Source of the DNA: Ruegeria marisrubri
GTDB lineage: Bacteria; Pseudomonadota; Alphaproteobacteria; Rhodobacterales; Rhodobacteraceae
Direction of reading: 5' to 3'
DNA length: 64,000 bases
NCBI RefSeq assembly: GCF_001507595.1
Contig: NZ_LQBQ01000001.1
Span: 434,001 to 498,000, forward strand
Shown: positions 18,247-26,573 of the stretch, one piece after another
Layout: each line of letters opens with the position of its first letter
Numbering within the stretch: position 1 is the first letter of the stretch
Translations under genes and position numbers: made by a program
The notes under the pieces: generated by a model
The model's database searches: none
What the model saw: the letters and a program-made list of their open reading frames with translations, nothing else
Told to the model about the DNA's origin: nothing

Positions 18247-19287
18247 TTACTTCGCCCGCATCAGCATGCCGAACAGGTCCCGCGGATCGTCCGGGTCGGC
18301 CAGCATGTCGAGCGGCTCGAAGAACGCGGTGCCTTCGATCGCCTTCTTGATGTAGCGCAGGGCCGAGAAATCTTCGATCGCAAAGCCCACGCTGTCGAAC
18401 AGGGTGATCTGCTGGGCGTCGCGACGACCTTGCGCCTTGCCGGTGATCACCTGCCACATCTCGGTCACCGGGTGATCGGGCTCCAGCGCCTGGATCTCGC
18501 CCTCGATGCGGGTTTGTTCGGGATATTCCACGAAGATGTCCGAGCGCAGCAGGATGTCGCGGTGCAGTTCGGTCTTGCCGGGGCAGTCGCCGCCGATGGC
18601 GTTGATATGTACGCCCGGCCCGACCATGTTGTCGGTCAGGATCGTCGCGTATTTCTTGTCGGCGGTGCAGGTGGTGATGATCTGCGCGCCCTCGATGGCC
18701 TCTTCAGCGGTCTTGCATGACACCACCGTCAGCCCCTTGCCCGCCAGGTTCGTGGCACATTTCCCGGTTGCGCGGGGGTCGAGGTCATAGAGCCGGACCG
18801 TGTCGATGCCGCAGAGCGCCTTGAAGGCGAGGCACTGGAACTCGGACTGTGCGCCATTGCCGATCATCGCCATGGTCGTGGCGCCTTTCGGGGCCAGGTA
18901 TTTGCCCACCAGTGCCGAGGTGGCCGCCGTGCGCAGCGCGGTCAGCATGGTCATTTCGGTCAGCAGCGTCGGATAGCCCGTATACACATCCGCCAGCAGG
19001 CCGAAGGCGGTCACGGTCTGCAGCCCTTCGGTAGTGTTCTTGGGGTGGCCGTTGACGTATTTGAACCCGTAGGCCTCGCCATCCGAGGTGGGCATCAGCT
19101 CGATCACGCCATGCGGGGAATGGGCGGCGACGCGCGGGGTCTTGTCGAACAGTTCCCAGCGTTTGAAATCCGCCTCGATCTCGGCGGCCAGTTCCGTGAT
19201 CATCTGCTCGATGCCGACATGATGGATCAGGCGCATCATGTTGTCGACGGATACGAAGGGAACGAGGGCTTTGTCTGAGGGCTGCAT
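18247..19287 (-). CDS. ornithine cyclodeaminase
   Basis: A 346-residue NAD-dependent enzyme of the ornithine cyclodeaminase/mu-crystallin family, converting ornithine to proline and ammonia. Evidence includes the N-terminal VPFVSVDNMMRLI, the substrate patch GEAYGFKYVNGHP, AATSALVGKYLAPK and the Rossmann motif MIGNGAQSEFQCLAF. Last gene of a minus-strand run: arginase makes ornithine, which this enzyme consumes. It begins nine bases after the ctlX stop. Length and motifs are those of the proteobacterial arginine-catabolic type. Confidence 0.93.
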   Translation of the reverse strand: MQPSDKALVPFVSVDNMMRLIHHVGIEQMITELAAEIEADFKRWELFDKTPRVAAHSPHGVIELMPTSDGEAYGFKYVNGHPKNTTEGLQTVTAFGLLADVYTGYPTLLTEMTMLTALRTAATSALVGKYLAPKGATTMAMIGNGAQSEFQCLAFKALCGIDTVRLYDLDPRATGKCATNLAGKGLTVVSCKTAEEAIEGAQIITTCTADKKYATILTDNMVGPGVHINAIGGDCPGKTELHRDILLRSDIFVEYPEQTRIEGEIQALEPDHPVTEMWQVITGKAQGRRDAQQITLFDSVGFAIEDFSALRYIKKAIEGTAFFEPLDMLADPDDPRDLFGMLMRAK

Positions 19288-19296
19288 CTGGCGCTC

Positions 19297-20217
19297 CTAT
19301 CGGCGGGAAAGTTGGATGCCGGCGATCATGCAACGGACGGATCCGCCGGCGGTTTCAATGGTCGGGACCGAGATCGGCAACGGCGTGGCGCTGCGCTCGA
19401 TCACCGCGATCTGGTCGGGGGTGAGGGCGGCGAGGGCCCGGCTGGACAGGGCGAGGATCAGCCCGTCGCGCCCGCTGAGCTCGATGGCGTTGCCCGCGAA
19501 CTCTCCGATCTGGGCATGGGTCAGGTCGATCACCTCGCGCCCGGTCTCCTTGAGCCGCGCGCACACGGTGGCGCGGCGTTCGGGATCGGTGATCATGTCG
19601 AGACAGACCAGCGCGTAATGCGTGCCGATCCCCATGAGCACGTTGGTGTGATACACGTCGCGGCCCTGCGCGTCGCGTGCCTCGAAGGCGATGGGCTCGT
19701 AGTTGAAATGGGTGCAGAAGCGCTCCAGCAGGATCGGGTCGGCGCGGTGCGATTTCACCGTGTAGACGATGCGCCCGATATGATCCAGCACCATCGCCCC
19801 GGTGCCTTCCAGGGCAAGACCGTCCTGCTCGAGGCCGGAATAGTCGATCACGTCCTGAACCCGGTATTCCTGCTTGAGCATCTCGATCACGTCGGCCCTG
19901 CGCTCGCGTCGTCGCGAGGGCACGAACATTGGATAGACCGCCACGTGCCCGCCGGGATGGGTCGAGAACCAGTTGTTGGGAAAGACGCTGTCGGGCGTGT
20001 CGCGGTCGCCGAAATCGTCGAACACATGCACCGTCACGCCCGCCTCGCGCAGCTGTTCCACCGCGCGGTCATGTTCGTCGCGCGCGGCGGCCGAGGTGGC
20101 CTCGGCCGAGCGGTTCGCCAGCGTCTGAAAGGCGTTGTCGTCGCGGGTTTCAGGGTTCGAGGTGAAGGCGTGCGGCCGGATCATCACCACCGCCGCGGGG
20201 GCTTGCAACGAAGTCAT
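19297..20217 (-). CDS. ctlX: citrulline utilization hydrolase CtlX-type amidinohydrolase
   Basis: A 306-residue member of the guanidino-group modifying superfamily (arginine deiminase fold). Recognisable stretches are VVMIRPHAFTSNPETRDDNAF at the start, FPNNWFSTH, LEGTGAMVLDH, and GGSVRCM near the C-terminus carrying the likely catalytic Cys; a catalytic His is probable in YHTNVLMGIGTHYAL. CtlX homologues hydrolyse citrulline to ornithine, or act on related ureido/guanidino compounds. ATG at 20217 overlaps the arginase stop by one base (TGATG). The arginase-ctlX-cyclodeaminase order fits full breakdown of arginine and citrulline to proline. Confidence 0.82.
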   Translation of the reverse strand: MTSLQAPAAVVMIRPHAFTSNPETRDDNAFQTLANRSAEATSAAARDEHDRAVEQLREAGVTVHVFDDFGDRDTPDSVFPNNWFSTHPGGHVAVYPMFVPSRRRERRADVIEMLKQEYRVQDVIDYSGLEQDGLALEGTGAMVLDHIGRIVYTVKSHRADPILLERFCTHFNYEPIAFEARDAQGRDVYHTNVLMGIGTHYALVCLDMITDPERRATVCARLKETGREVIDLTHAQIGEFAGNAIELSGRDGLILALSSRALAALTPDQIAVIERSATPLPISVPTIETAGGSVRCMIAGIQLSRR

Positions 20218-21137
20218 CAGAAGCTCCGGGTCGGGCGGTCGAAGATGCGGCGGCCCATCAGCGAGGCGGCCAGATCGACCATCAGTTTCGCGGTGCGCCC
20301 GCGTTCGTCGAGAAACGGGTTCAACTCCACCAGGTCCAGAGAGCAGACCAGCCCGCTTTCGTGCAGCAGTTCCATCGCCAGATGTGCCTCGCGCTCGGTG
20401 GCGCCGCCCGGAACGGTGGTGCCGACCGCGGGTGCGATGGCGGGCTCCAGGAAATCCACGTCCAGCGAGACATGCAGCATCCCGTCCGTCGCCCGCACCT
20501 TGTCGAGAAAGGCCATCAGCGGCGCCTTGATGCCGTGTTCGTCGATGCTGCGCATGTCGGCCAGCATGGCCTTGTCCTTTTCCAGCGCCGCGCGCTCGTG
20601 CGGATCGACCGAGCGCAGACCGATCATCCCGACGCGATCGGTGGGCACCGGCGCGGCCAGGGGCGGGAAAGCCTCGAATCCCGGCTGGCCGGTGAAATAG
20701 GCGACCGGCGTGCCGTGGAGGTTGCCGCTGCCGGTGCTGTTGGGGGTGTGGAAATCGCTGTGCGCATCCAGCCACAGCACGAAAAGCGGGCGTCCCTGGT
20801 CCTGCGCATGGGCGGCCATGCCCGCGACCGTGCCCATCGACAGGGCGTGATCGCCCCCCATGAAGATGGGAATGCCGCGCCCGGCCGTGTCCCGGGCGAC
20901 GCGCGCCAGGGCCCGGGTCCAGCCCACGCATTCCGGCAGCGCGAACAGGTGGTCATGCTCGGCCATGTCAACCGGGTCCGGGGCCACGTCGCCCAGATCG
21001 GCCACGGAATATCCCAGATCCGACAGGGCCTTTTCCAGCCCGGCCACGCGATAGGCGTCAGGACCCATCCGGCATCCCTGACGCCGCTTGCCCGCATCCA
21101 TCGGGGCACCGACAAGTAGAAGGTCACGTTTTTCCAT
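20217..21137 (-). CDS. rocF: arginase
   Basis: A 306-residue manganese hydrolase splitting arginine into ornithine and urea. The metal ligands are in GGDHALSMG, DAHSDFHT and SLDVDFLEP, the standard arginase/agmatinase/ureohydrolase signatures; GAPMDAGKRRQGCRMGP at the N-terminus and the length argue for arginase rather than agmatinase. First gene of the arginine operon, divergent from an Lrp/AsnC regulator across 87 bases that should carry both promoters. Confidence 0.94.
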   Translation of the reverse strand: MEKRDLLLVGAPMDAGKRRQGCRMGPDAYRVAGLEKALSDLGYSVADLGDVAPDPVDMAEHDHLFALPECVGWTRALARVARDTAGRGIPIFMGGDHALSMGTVAGMAAHAQDQGRPLFVLWLDAHSDFHTPNSTGSGNLHGTPVAYFTGQPGFEAFPPLAAPVPTDRVGMIGLRSVDPHERAALEKDKAMLADMRSIDEHGIKAPLMAFLDKVRATDGMLHVSLDVDFLEPAIAPAVGTTVPGGATEREAHLAMELLHESGLVCSLDLVELNPFLDERGRTAKLMVDLAASLMGRRIFDRPTRSF

Positions 21138-21224
21138 TGCGCTATTTTGCGGCCGCGCCGCTCTTGCCGGAAGAGATCAAAGTGCTCAAAATGGAAGTGA
21201 ATTTACCCGGAACGGAATCCTGAT

Positions 21225-21653
21225 ATGGACGAACTGGACAACCAACTGCTCAGCGCCCTGCATCGTGACGCGCGGGCCTCCCTTTCGGAACTGGCCGAGC
21301 AGCTGGGGGTGACTCGCACCACGATTCGAACCCGGCTGCAAAGGCTCAAGCAATCGGGCGAAATCGTCGGCTTCACCGTCACCACCCGGCAGGACGTGGC
21401 GCAAAGCCCGGTACGCGGCCTGATGATGCTGGGAATCGAGGGGCGCGGAACCGAGCGGATCATGTCCCGGATCGCGGCGATGCCGCAGGTGCGGGCGGTG
21501 CATTCGACCAATGGCGCGTGGGATCTGATCGCCGAGATCGGCACGCAGACGCTCGAGGAACTGGACGAGGTTCTGTTCACGATCCGCCGCATGGAAGGGG
21601 TGACGCGGTCCGAGACGAATCTGCTGCTGTCCACCCGCAAGGGCAGGGTGTGA
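21225..21653 (+). CDS. Lrp/AsnC family transcriptional regulator
   Basis: A 142-residue regulator with an N-terminal winged helix-turn-helix (about 1-55, SLSELAEQLGVTRTTIRTRLQRL) and a C-terminal RAM ligand domain (about 65-140). It is divergent from arginase and probably controls the arginine operon in response to arginine or ornithine, as such neighbours do in related bacteria. The upstream sequence carries AGTGCTCAAAATGGAAGTGAATTT-like AT-rich bases but no operator could be fixed by eye. Confidence 0.92.
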   Translation: MDELDNQLLSALHRDARASLSELAEQLGVTRTTIRTRLQRLKQSGEIVGFTVTTRQDVAQSPVRGLMMLGIEGRGTERIMSRIAAMPQVRAVHSTNGAWDLIAEIGTQTLEELDEVLFTIRRMEGVTRSETNLLLSTRKGRV

Positions 21654-21712
21654 AATCCTCGACCGCGCCGGCGGGCGTGCCCGGCGACTGTTCGGACCTT
21701 TCAGAGAGGGAA

Positions 21713-21787
21713 TGGTGGGTGATAAGAGATTCGAACTCCTGACATCTTCGATGTGAACGAAGCGCTCTACCACTGAGCTAATCACCC
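21713..21787 (-). tRNA. tRNA-Val (CAC)
   Basis: On the minus strand GGGTGAT pairs with ATCACCC, followed by discriminator A and an encoded CCA. The D-arm is AGCTCAGTGGTAGAGC, the anticodon stem CTTCG/CGAAG closes the loop TTCACAT with anticodon CAC, and the T-loop is TTCGAAT. The T-stem AGGAG/CTCTT contains one G-T pair. Confidence 0.95.
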
Positions 21788-21975
21788 GTCGGCAGGGGTA
21801 TTACAGCGACTCAAATCGCTCCGCAAGGGGTGTTCGTCATCCGCCGCAACCTTTGTCGCACGGCCCGGCGGGGCCTGCCCGAGGCCCGGAAAAGGACAGG
21901 CGGCACCGAACGCCCTTGCGCCCCAAGTCAATCCGTCTATGAGTGATCGCCAACTGACCAAGGGAGACGTCCGCG

Positions 21976-22650
21976 ATGAGGATGCGTGACACGTTCATCA
22001 AACCGATGCACCGCGAAGGCATCAAGTTCGTGGCGATCTTTGCCGCGATCACCGTCGTCCTGTTCCTGCTGTGGGAGCCGCTGGGCTGGATCGGCGTCGG
22101 CCTGACGGTCTGGTGCTACTACTTCTTCCGCGACCCGCAGCGCGTGACGCCCGACCGGAAAGGGGTGATCGTCAGTCCGGCGGATGGGATCGTGTCGCTG
22201 ATCGAACCGGCCGTTCCTCCGAAAGAGCTGGGGATGCCCGACGAACCGCTGACCCGCGTCAGCGTGTTCATGAGCGTGTTCAACTGCCATGTGAACCGCG
22301 CGCCCATCGCCGGCGAGGTCAAGGCCGTCGCCTATCGTCCGGGCAAGTTCTTCAACGCCTCGCTGGACAAGGCGAGCGCCGACAATGAACGCAACAGCCT
22401 GTGCATCCGGATGCAGGACGGGCGCGACCTGGCCGTGGTCCAGATCGCGGGTCTGGTCGCCCGGCGCATCGTGTGCTTCGTCAAGCCGGGCCAGATGCTG
22501 GGAACCGGCGAACGGTTCGGGCTGATCCGCTTCGGCTCGCGGCTCGATGTGTATCTGCCCCACGGCGTGACGCCTTTGGTGCGCGTCGGGCAGACGATGG
22601 TTGCCGGTGAAACCGTGATCGCGCAGCTGAACGCGCCGGAAGCAGGATAG
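21976..22650 (+). CDS. psd: phosphatidylserine decarboxylase proenzyme (short type)
   Basis: A 224-residue pyruvoyl enzyme producing phosphatidylethanolamine from phosphatidylserine. An N-terminal hydrophobic segment (about 18-45) anchors it to the membrane. The short type cleaves itself between Gly and Ser in the motif R-F-G-S-R near residues 186-189, giving the pyruvoyl group. [10 protein letters not shown] and [15 protein letters not shown] are conserved. It heads psd-pssA-pmtA with a 14-base gap to pssA, a compact phospholipid operon. Confidence 0.95.
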   Translation: MRMRDTFIKPMHREGIKFVAIFAAITVVLFLLWEPLGWIGVGLTVWCYYFFRDPQRVTPDRKGVIVSPADGIVSLIEPAVPPKELGMPDEPLTRVSVFMSVFNCHVNRAPIAGEVKAVAYRPGKFFNASLDKASADNERNSLCIRMQDGRDLAVVQIAGLVARRIVCFVKPGQMLGTGERFGLIRFGSRLDVYLPHGVTPLVRVGQTMVAGETVIAQLNAPEAG

Positions 22651-22664
22651 GCAGAAGGATCCCG

Positions 22665-23411
22665 ATGGCTGAGCCCTCCGACAGATCCGAGTCCGGCTAC
22701 GCTCTCATCCAGTTGCTGCCGAACGTCCTGACGATCACGGCGATCTGCGCCGGGCTGTCGGCCATCCGGTTCGGAGTTCAGGGGAACTACACGCTGGCGG
22801 TGCAGCTCATCGTGGCCGCCTGTGTGCTGGATGGGTTGGACGGTCGCATCGCGCGGCTTCTCAAAAGCACCAGCAAGATGGGCGCCGAGCTGGATTCGCT
22901 GGCCGATTTCCTCAATTTCGGGGTGGCGCCGCCACTCATCGTCTATTTCTGGGGCCTGCAGGATTTCAGCAGCTTCGGCTGGATCGCCGTCCTGATCTAT
23001 GCCGTATGCTGCGTCACTCGGCTGGCCCGTTTCAACGTGACCAGCAAGTCCGAGGAAGCCAGCCAGGACAGCGCCTATTTCGTCGGGGTGCCATCGCCCG
23101 CGGGCGCGTTGCTGGTCATGCTGCCCATGTATCTTTCCTTTGCCTTCACGGACCTGCCGCAGGTGCCGGGTATGGTGACCTGTGTCTACATTGTCCTGAT
23201 CGGTCTTCTGATGATCAGCCGCATCCCGACCTGGTCCTTCAAGACCACGCGGATTTCGCGCGAAAACGTGAAGTTCGTCCTCGTGGGGGTGGCCATTGCG
23301 GGGGCGGCCGTCCTGACTTTTGCATGGACGACCCTGATTGTGCTTTGCATCGGCTACGCGTCGATGGTTATCTGGGCTTGGTTCAGAAAACAGTTTCATT
23401 CAGACCGCTAG
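22665..23411 (+). CDS. pssA: CDP-diacylglycerol--serine O-phosphatidyltransferase
   Basis: A 248-residue integral membrane CDP-alcohol phosphotransferase making phosphatidylserine. The signature D-G-x2-A-R-x8-G-x3-D-x3-D is present as DGLDGRIARLLKSTSKMGAE followed by LDSLAD, near residues 55-80, in a variant with DGR before the arginine. About seven to eight helices are predicted. It is preceded by psd, which uses its product, and followed by a PE methyltransferase, seven bases after its stop. Confidence 0.95.
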   Translation: MAEPSDRSESGYALIQLLPNVLTITAICAGLSAIRFGVQGNYTLAVQLIVAACVLDGLDGRIARLLKSTSKMGAELDSLADFLNFGVAPPLIVYFWGLQDFSSFGWIAVLIYAVCCVTRLARFNVTSKSEEASQDSAYFVGVPSPAGALLVMLPMYLSFAFTDLPQVPGMVTCVYIVLIGLLMISRIPTWSFKTTRISRENVKFVLVGVAIAGAAVLTFAWTTLIVLCIGYASMVIWAWFRKQFHSDR

Positions 23412-23418
23412 ACGTGAA

Positions 23419-24042
23419 ATGGATATAAAGGCCGTTCAATCCTCCTACGCCCGCTGGGCGCCCGTTTATGACAAGACTTTCGGAGTTCTGACCGATGCCG
23501 GCCGGCGGCGGGCCGTCGAATATGTCAACACCCGCTCCGGCAGCGTTCTCGAGGTCGGCGTCGGCACCGGGCTCTCGCTTGAACTCTACCGGCCCGAGTT
23601 GCAGGTGACCGGCATCGACTTCAGCGAGGACATGTTGCGCAAGGCCCGCGAAAAGGTGCGCGAATTGAACCTGCGCCAGGTCACGGAATTGCGGCAGATG
23701 GATGCTCGCACGCTCGACTTCCCGGACAACCATTTCGATACGGTGGTGGCGATGCATGTGCTGTCGGTGGTGCCGGAACCGGAAAAGGTGATGTCCGAGA
23801 TCGCGCGGGTCTGCAAACCGGGCGGCAAGGTGGTGATCACCAACCACTTCGTGCGCTCGCAGGGGATTCTCTCGGTCCTGGGCAAGGGATTCGCCCCCTT
23901 GGCGAACATCATCGGCTGGCACTCGGATTTCGAGATCGAAACCGTTCTGCAGGAAGAGACCCTCAAGCTGGAACAGAGGGAACTGCTGCCGCCGATCGGG
24001 ATGATGACCTTTCTCGTCCTCGGCAAATCCCCTACGCAATAG
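23419..24042 (+). CDS. pmtA: phosphatidylethanolamine N-methyltransferase (PmtA type)
   Basis: A 207-residue class I SAM-dependent methyltransferase starting MDIKAVQSSYARWAPVYDK, the pattern of Rhodobacter-type PmtA. SAM motif I is VLEVGVGTGLSL near residues 45-56, followed by VTGIDFSEDM. PmtA methylates PE three times to phosphatidylcholine. ATG at 23419 lies seven bases after the pssA stop and gives the family's normal N-terminus. Alternative: a UbiE-like methyltransferase of another role, but the psd-pssA context favours PmtA. Confidence 0.87.
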   Translation: MDIKAVQSSYARWAPVYDKTFGVLTDAGRRRAVEYVNTRSGSVLEVGVGTGLSLELYRPELQVTGIDFSEDMLRKAREKVRELNLRQVTELRQMDARTLDFPDNHFDTVVAMHVLSVVPEPEKVMSEIARVCKPGGKVVITNHFVRSQGILSVLGKGFAPLANIIGWHSDFEIETVLQEETLKLEQRELLPPIGMMTFLVLGKSPTQ

Positions 24043-24105
24043 CAACAGCGTCCAGCGACGCCGTCCAGGTCGCAAAGGCGCTGTAGGTTCGTTGATTTCG
24101 GACTG

Positions 24106-24117
24106 TGCATTTTTGCA
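24106..24117. promoter_or_regulatory. TGCA-N4-TGCA motif before pirin gene
   Basis: TGCATTTTTGCA inside the longer palindrome-like GTGCATTTTTGCAC. The exact reverse complement occurs at 41252-41263 between mmsA and its LysR gene. Candidate LysR-type binding site; 114 bases before the pirin start. Confidence 0.4.
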
Positions 24118-24169
24118 CTTGGGTCGCGCTCTCGGCGCTATACCTTTTTTCTCCGAACGCTCTAGTTTT

Positions 24170-24221
24170 GTACAAACCGGACAAACCGCCGTTCGGAACC
24201 TGTACGAAACGGAACAAACCG
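24170..24221. promoter_or_regulatory. direct repeats upstream of pirin gene
   Basis: GTACAAACCGGACAAACCG at 24170-24188 and GTACGAAACGGAACAAACCG at 24202-24221 are near-identical and start 32 bases apart, about three helical turns. The first overlaps the perfect palindrome TTTGTACAAA (24167-24176). The pair ends nine bases before the pirin ATG, a place where a bound regulator would block expression. Confidence 0.55.
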
Positions 24222-24230
24222 GAGCCCGTC

Positions 24231-25169
24231 ATGAGTTGGAACCCCGCCCTGGATCCGCACTGCCCGACCGGCGATGCCGTCGATTCCATCGAGACCGTCA
24301 TCGTTCCCCGCGCCCGCGACCTCGGCGGATTCGAGGTGCGCCGGGCGCTTCCGGCCCCCCGCCGGCGCATGGTCGGGCCCTTCATTTTCTTCGACCAGAT
24401 GGGGCCGGCCGAATTCGTGACGGGGCAGGGGATCGACGTCCGGCCGCACCCTCATATCGGCCTCGCCACGGTCACCTATCTCTACAAGGGTCGCCTGCAT
24501 CACCGCGATTCCCTGGGCACCGATCAATGGATCACACCGGGCGCGGTGAACTGGATGATCGCTGGAAATGGCGTCACCCATTCCGAGCGCACGGACGGAG
24601 AGGCGCGCAGGCAACCTCTTGAAATGTTTGGAATACAGACCTGGGTGGCCCTGCCGGAAGAGCTGGAGGACAGCCCCGCCGCCTTCGAGCATGTGGGCGC
24701 TGCCGACCTGCCGTTCCTCGAGGCCGAGGGCAAGGAGGTCCGTTTGATCCTCGGCGATGCCTATGGCGAACGGTCGCCGGTTTCGGCCACGTCCGAGATG
24801 TTCTACGCCGACGCGGTTCTGGGGCCGGGCGCGGCGATTCCCTTGCCCGACAATCACGAGGACCGCGGGGTTCACGTGGTCGAGGGATCGGTCACCGTCG
24901 CGGGACAGACATTCGAGGCCGGGCAGATGATGGTCTTCCGCCCCGGCGACAAGCTCAGCCTGGCTGCAGGTGAACAGGGCGCGCGCCTGATGCTGCTGGG
25001 CGGCGCAACACTGAATGGCCCCCGCCACATCTGGTGGAACTTCGTGGCTTCCTCCAAAGACCGGATCGACGCCGCCAAGGAGGCCTGGCGCGCCGGTGAC
25101 TGGACTCATGGCCGGTTCCGCTTGCCTCCGGGAGACGATCAGGAATTCACCCCCTTGCCCGAGCGTTGA
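24231..25169 (+). CDS. pirin family protein
   Basis: A 312-residue bicupin. The N-terminal domain has the metal-binding pattern of pirins: PFIFFDQMGPAEF, HPHIGLATVTYLYKG, then a later His and Glu (ITPGAVNWMIAGNGVTHSE). A C-terminal cupin (about 185-290) follows. Pirins include quercetinase-like oxygenases and oxidative-stress-linked proteins; the exact role is unknown. ATG at 24231 with GGAG six bases upstream. It is preceded by an AT-rich control region with direct repeats, so it is probably inducible by a small-molecule responsive repressor. Confidence 0.92.
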   Translation: MSWNPALDPHCPTGDAVDSIETVIVPRARDLGGFEVRRALPAPRRRMVGPFIFFDQMGPAEFVTGQGIDVRPHPHIGLATVTYLYKGRLHHRDSLGTDQWITPGAVNWMIAGNGVTHSERTDGEARRQPLEMFGIQTWVALPEELEDSPAAFEHVGAADLPFLEAEGKEVRLILGDAYGERSPVSATSEMFYADAVLGPGAAIPLPDNHEDRGVHVVEGSVTVAGQTFEAGQMMVFRPGDKLSLAAGEQGARLMLLGGATLNGPRHIWWNFVASSKDRIDAAKEAWRAGDWTHGRFRLPPGDDQEFTPLPER

Positions 25170-25190
25170 GGCTCTGGCACCGATGGCAGC

Positions 25191-25688
25191 ATGACCATTC
25201 GCCCTGCCACACCCTCGGATCTGCCCGCGATTCAGGCGCTGCACCTTGCCAGCTGGCGCGATTCCTATGCCGGGATGCTGCCCGACGATTTCCTGGGCGA
25301 GCCGGTCACGCGCGAGATGGCGCGGCTCTGGTCGGGCAGGCCGGGTCCGGGCGATCTGCTACTCGTGGCTTGGGAAGATGACCTTCTGGGCTTTGCCTAC
25401 GTGAAGGTGAACCACGCCGACGGGCCACTGTTGGACAATCTGCATGTATCGCCGAAAGCCAGAGGGCGGGGCATCGGGGAAAGGTTGCTGCGGGCCGTCG
25501 CTGGCGAGTTGCAGGCGAGCGGGCGGGACCGGTTGTGGTTGGAAGTCCTGGATGAAAATTCCGGGGCGCGGCGGTTCTATCGCCGCATGGGCGGGGTGGA
25601 AGGCCCTGTTTTTATGGACGAAATATTCGGCCTTCCCGTCCCGTCGAGAAAAGTGGTTTTTCACGGCCTCGGCAATTTTTTCGATTGA
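25191..25688 (+). CDS. GNAT family N-acetyltransferase
   Basis: A 165-residue acetyltransferase with the acetyl-CoA binding motif A (VSPKARGRGIGERLLRAV, about residues 86-103) and a preceding LLDNLHV strand. The C-terminal NSGARRFYRRMGG helix is typical of RimI/YitH-like members. It begins 21 bases after the pirin stop and may be co-transcribed. Substrate unknown. Confidence 0.88.
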   Translation: MTIRPATPSDLPAIQALHLASWRDSYAGMLPDDFLGEPVTREMARLWSGRPGPGDLLLVAWEDDLLGFAYVKVNHADGPLLDNLHVSPKARGRGIGERLLRAVAGELQASGRDRLWLEVLDENSGARRFYRRMGGVEGPVFMDEIFGLPVPSRKVVFHGLGNFFD

Positions 25689-25776
25689 GGGAAAAAAAGT
25701 GCAGATGGCCGCTTGACGATGCCCGAGCGTAGCCATAATACACCGCAACGCTCAGCAATGATTGAGCGGGCAGCGA

Positions 25777-25853
25777 GCGGTTGTAGCTCAGTTGGTTAGA
25801 GTACCGGCCTGTCACGCCGGGGGTCGCGGGTTCGAGCCCCGTCAACCGCGCCA
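25777..25853 (+). tRNA. tRNA-Asp (GTC), copy 1
   Basis: GCGGTTG pairs with CAACCGC, then discriminator G and encoded CCA. Anticodon stem CCGGC/GCCGG around CTGTCAC gives anticodon GTC. 77 bases including CCA. Identical to the next copy. Confidence 0.97.
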
Positions 25854-25901
25854 CCGCTGTCCAGCCCCGGATCCGGGCCAAGGGATCCAGAACATAGATG
25901 C

Positions 25902-25978
25902 GCGGTTGTAGCTCAGTTGGTTAGAGTACCGGCCTGTCACGCCGGGGGTCGCGGGTTCGAGCCCCGTCAACCGCGCCA
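25902..25978 (+). tRNA. tRNA-Asp (GTC), copy 2
   Basis: Same 77-base sequence as the copy at 25777, separated by 48 bases that contain a GGATCCGGGCCAAGGGATCC stretch. Encoded CCA present. Probably one tandem transcript. Confidence 0.97.
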
Positions 25979-26060
25979 CTTTTCCCCTCACTGTCAAACT
26001 GTATGCCATCTTGGATGGGTTCGTCCGCGTGCCTGTCGTGGGGACTTGGTTGAAGCCATG

Positions 26061-26107
26061 AAAAAAGCCCGGAGCGGGTGTTGTTTCCGCGGTCCGGGCC
26101 TTTGTTT
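26061..26107 (-). terminator. rho-independent terminator of the rhodanese gene
   Basis: GCCCGGA (26067-26073) pairs with TCCGGGC (26093-26099). On the minus strand it is followed by TTTTTT, placing it about 20 bases after the rhodanese stop; on the plus strand CTTTGTTTC could also end the tRNA-Asp transcript. Confidence 0.8.
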
Positions 26108-26126
26108 CTCGTATGTCTGACTCGTG

Positions 26127-26486
26127 TCAGGCGCGTTCCAGCTTTCCGCCGGCCTGAACCCAGTGGCCCAGCCCGCCTATGTTGTGAACGTCCTGATAGC
26201 CCAGTTGCTTGAGGATTCGCTTGCCCGCCATGCTGCGCGCGCCCGAGGCGCAATAGACGGCGATGCAGCCATCGGTTTTCAGGCCCTTCTGGAAGTCGGG
26301 GTGAGAGGGGTTGGCCATGTCCTGCAGGCGCATGAGCGGGATGTGCAGCGCGCCCTTGGCCTTTCCGGTGCTGCGCACCTCGGTGTGATCGCGGACGTCG
26401 ATGACCGTCACCGTCCCCTTGGCGGCGCCTTCGATGGCTTCGGCGGCACTCATGCCGCGGCTCAACAGGTTGCCAAAATTGAACAT
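26127..26486 (-). CDS. rhodanese-like sulfurtransferase
   Basis: A 119-residue single-domain rhodanese. Motifs are [12 protein letters not shown] and the active loop YCASGARS with the sulfur-accepting Cys near residue 88, then [19 protein letters not shown] at the end. The start at 26486 (MFNFGNLL) is preferred over an upstream Met at 26525 because the latter has no ribosome site and would lie on a likely promoter. It is divergent from uvrA. Substrate unknown; probably thiosulfate or a cellular persulfide. Confidence 0.9.
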   Translation of the reverse strand: MFNFGNLLSRGMSAAEAIEGAAKGTVTVIDVRDHTEVRSTGKAKGALHIPLMRLQDMANPSHPDFQKGLKTDGCIAVYCASGARSMAGKRILKQLGYQDVHNIGGLGHWVQAGGKLERA

Positions 26487-26573
26487 GCTTGTGTCCCGCT
26501 CCGATGTCTGGTTGGTGTCAGGCATATAACATTCAAGAAATGGAATACAAGAGATTTCGGCATTGTTGCGCCT

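Noticed and set aside
24105-24118. GTGCATTTTTGCAC as a terminator of pmtA
   Set aside because: The stem is only five base pairs and the T-run is in the loop, so a protein-binding site is more plausible.
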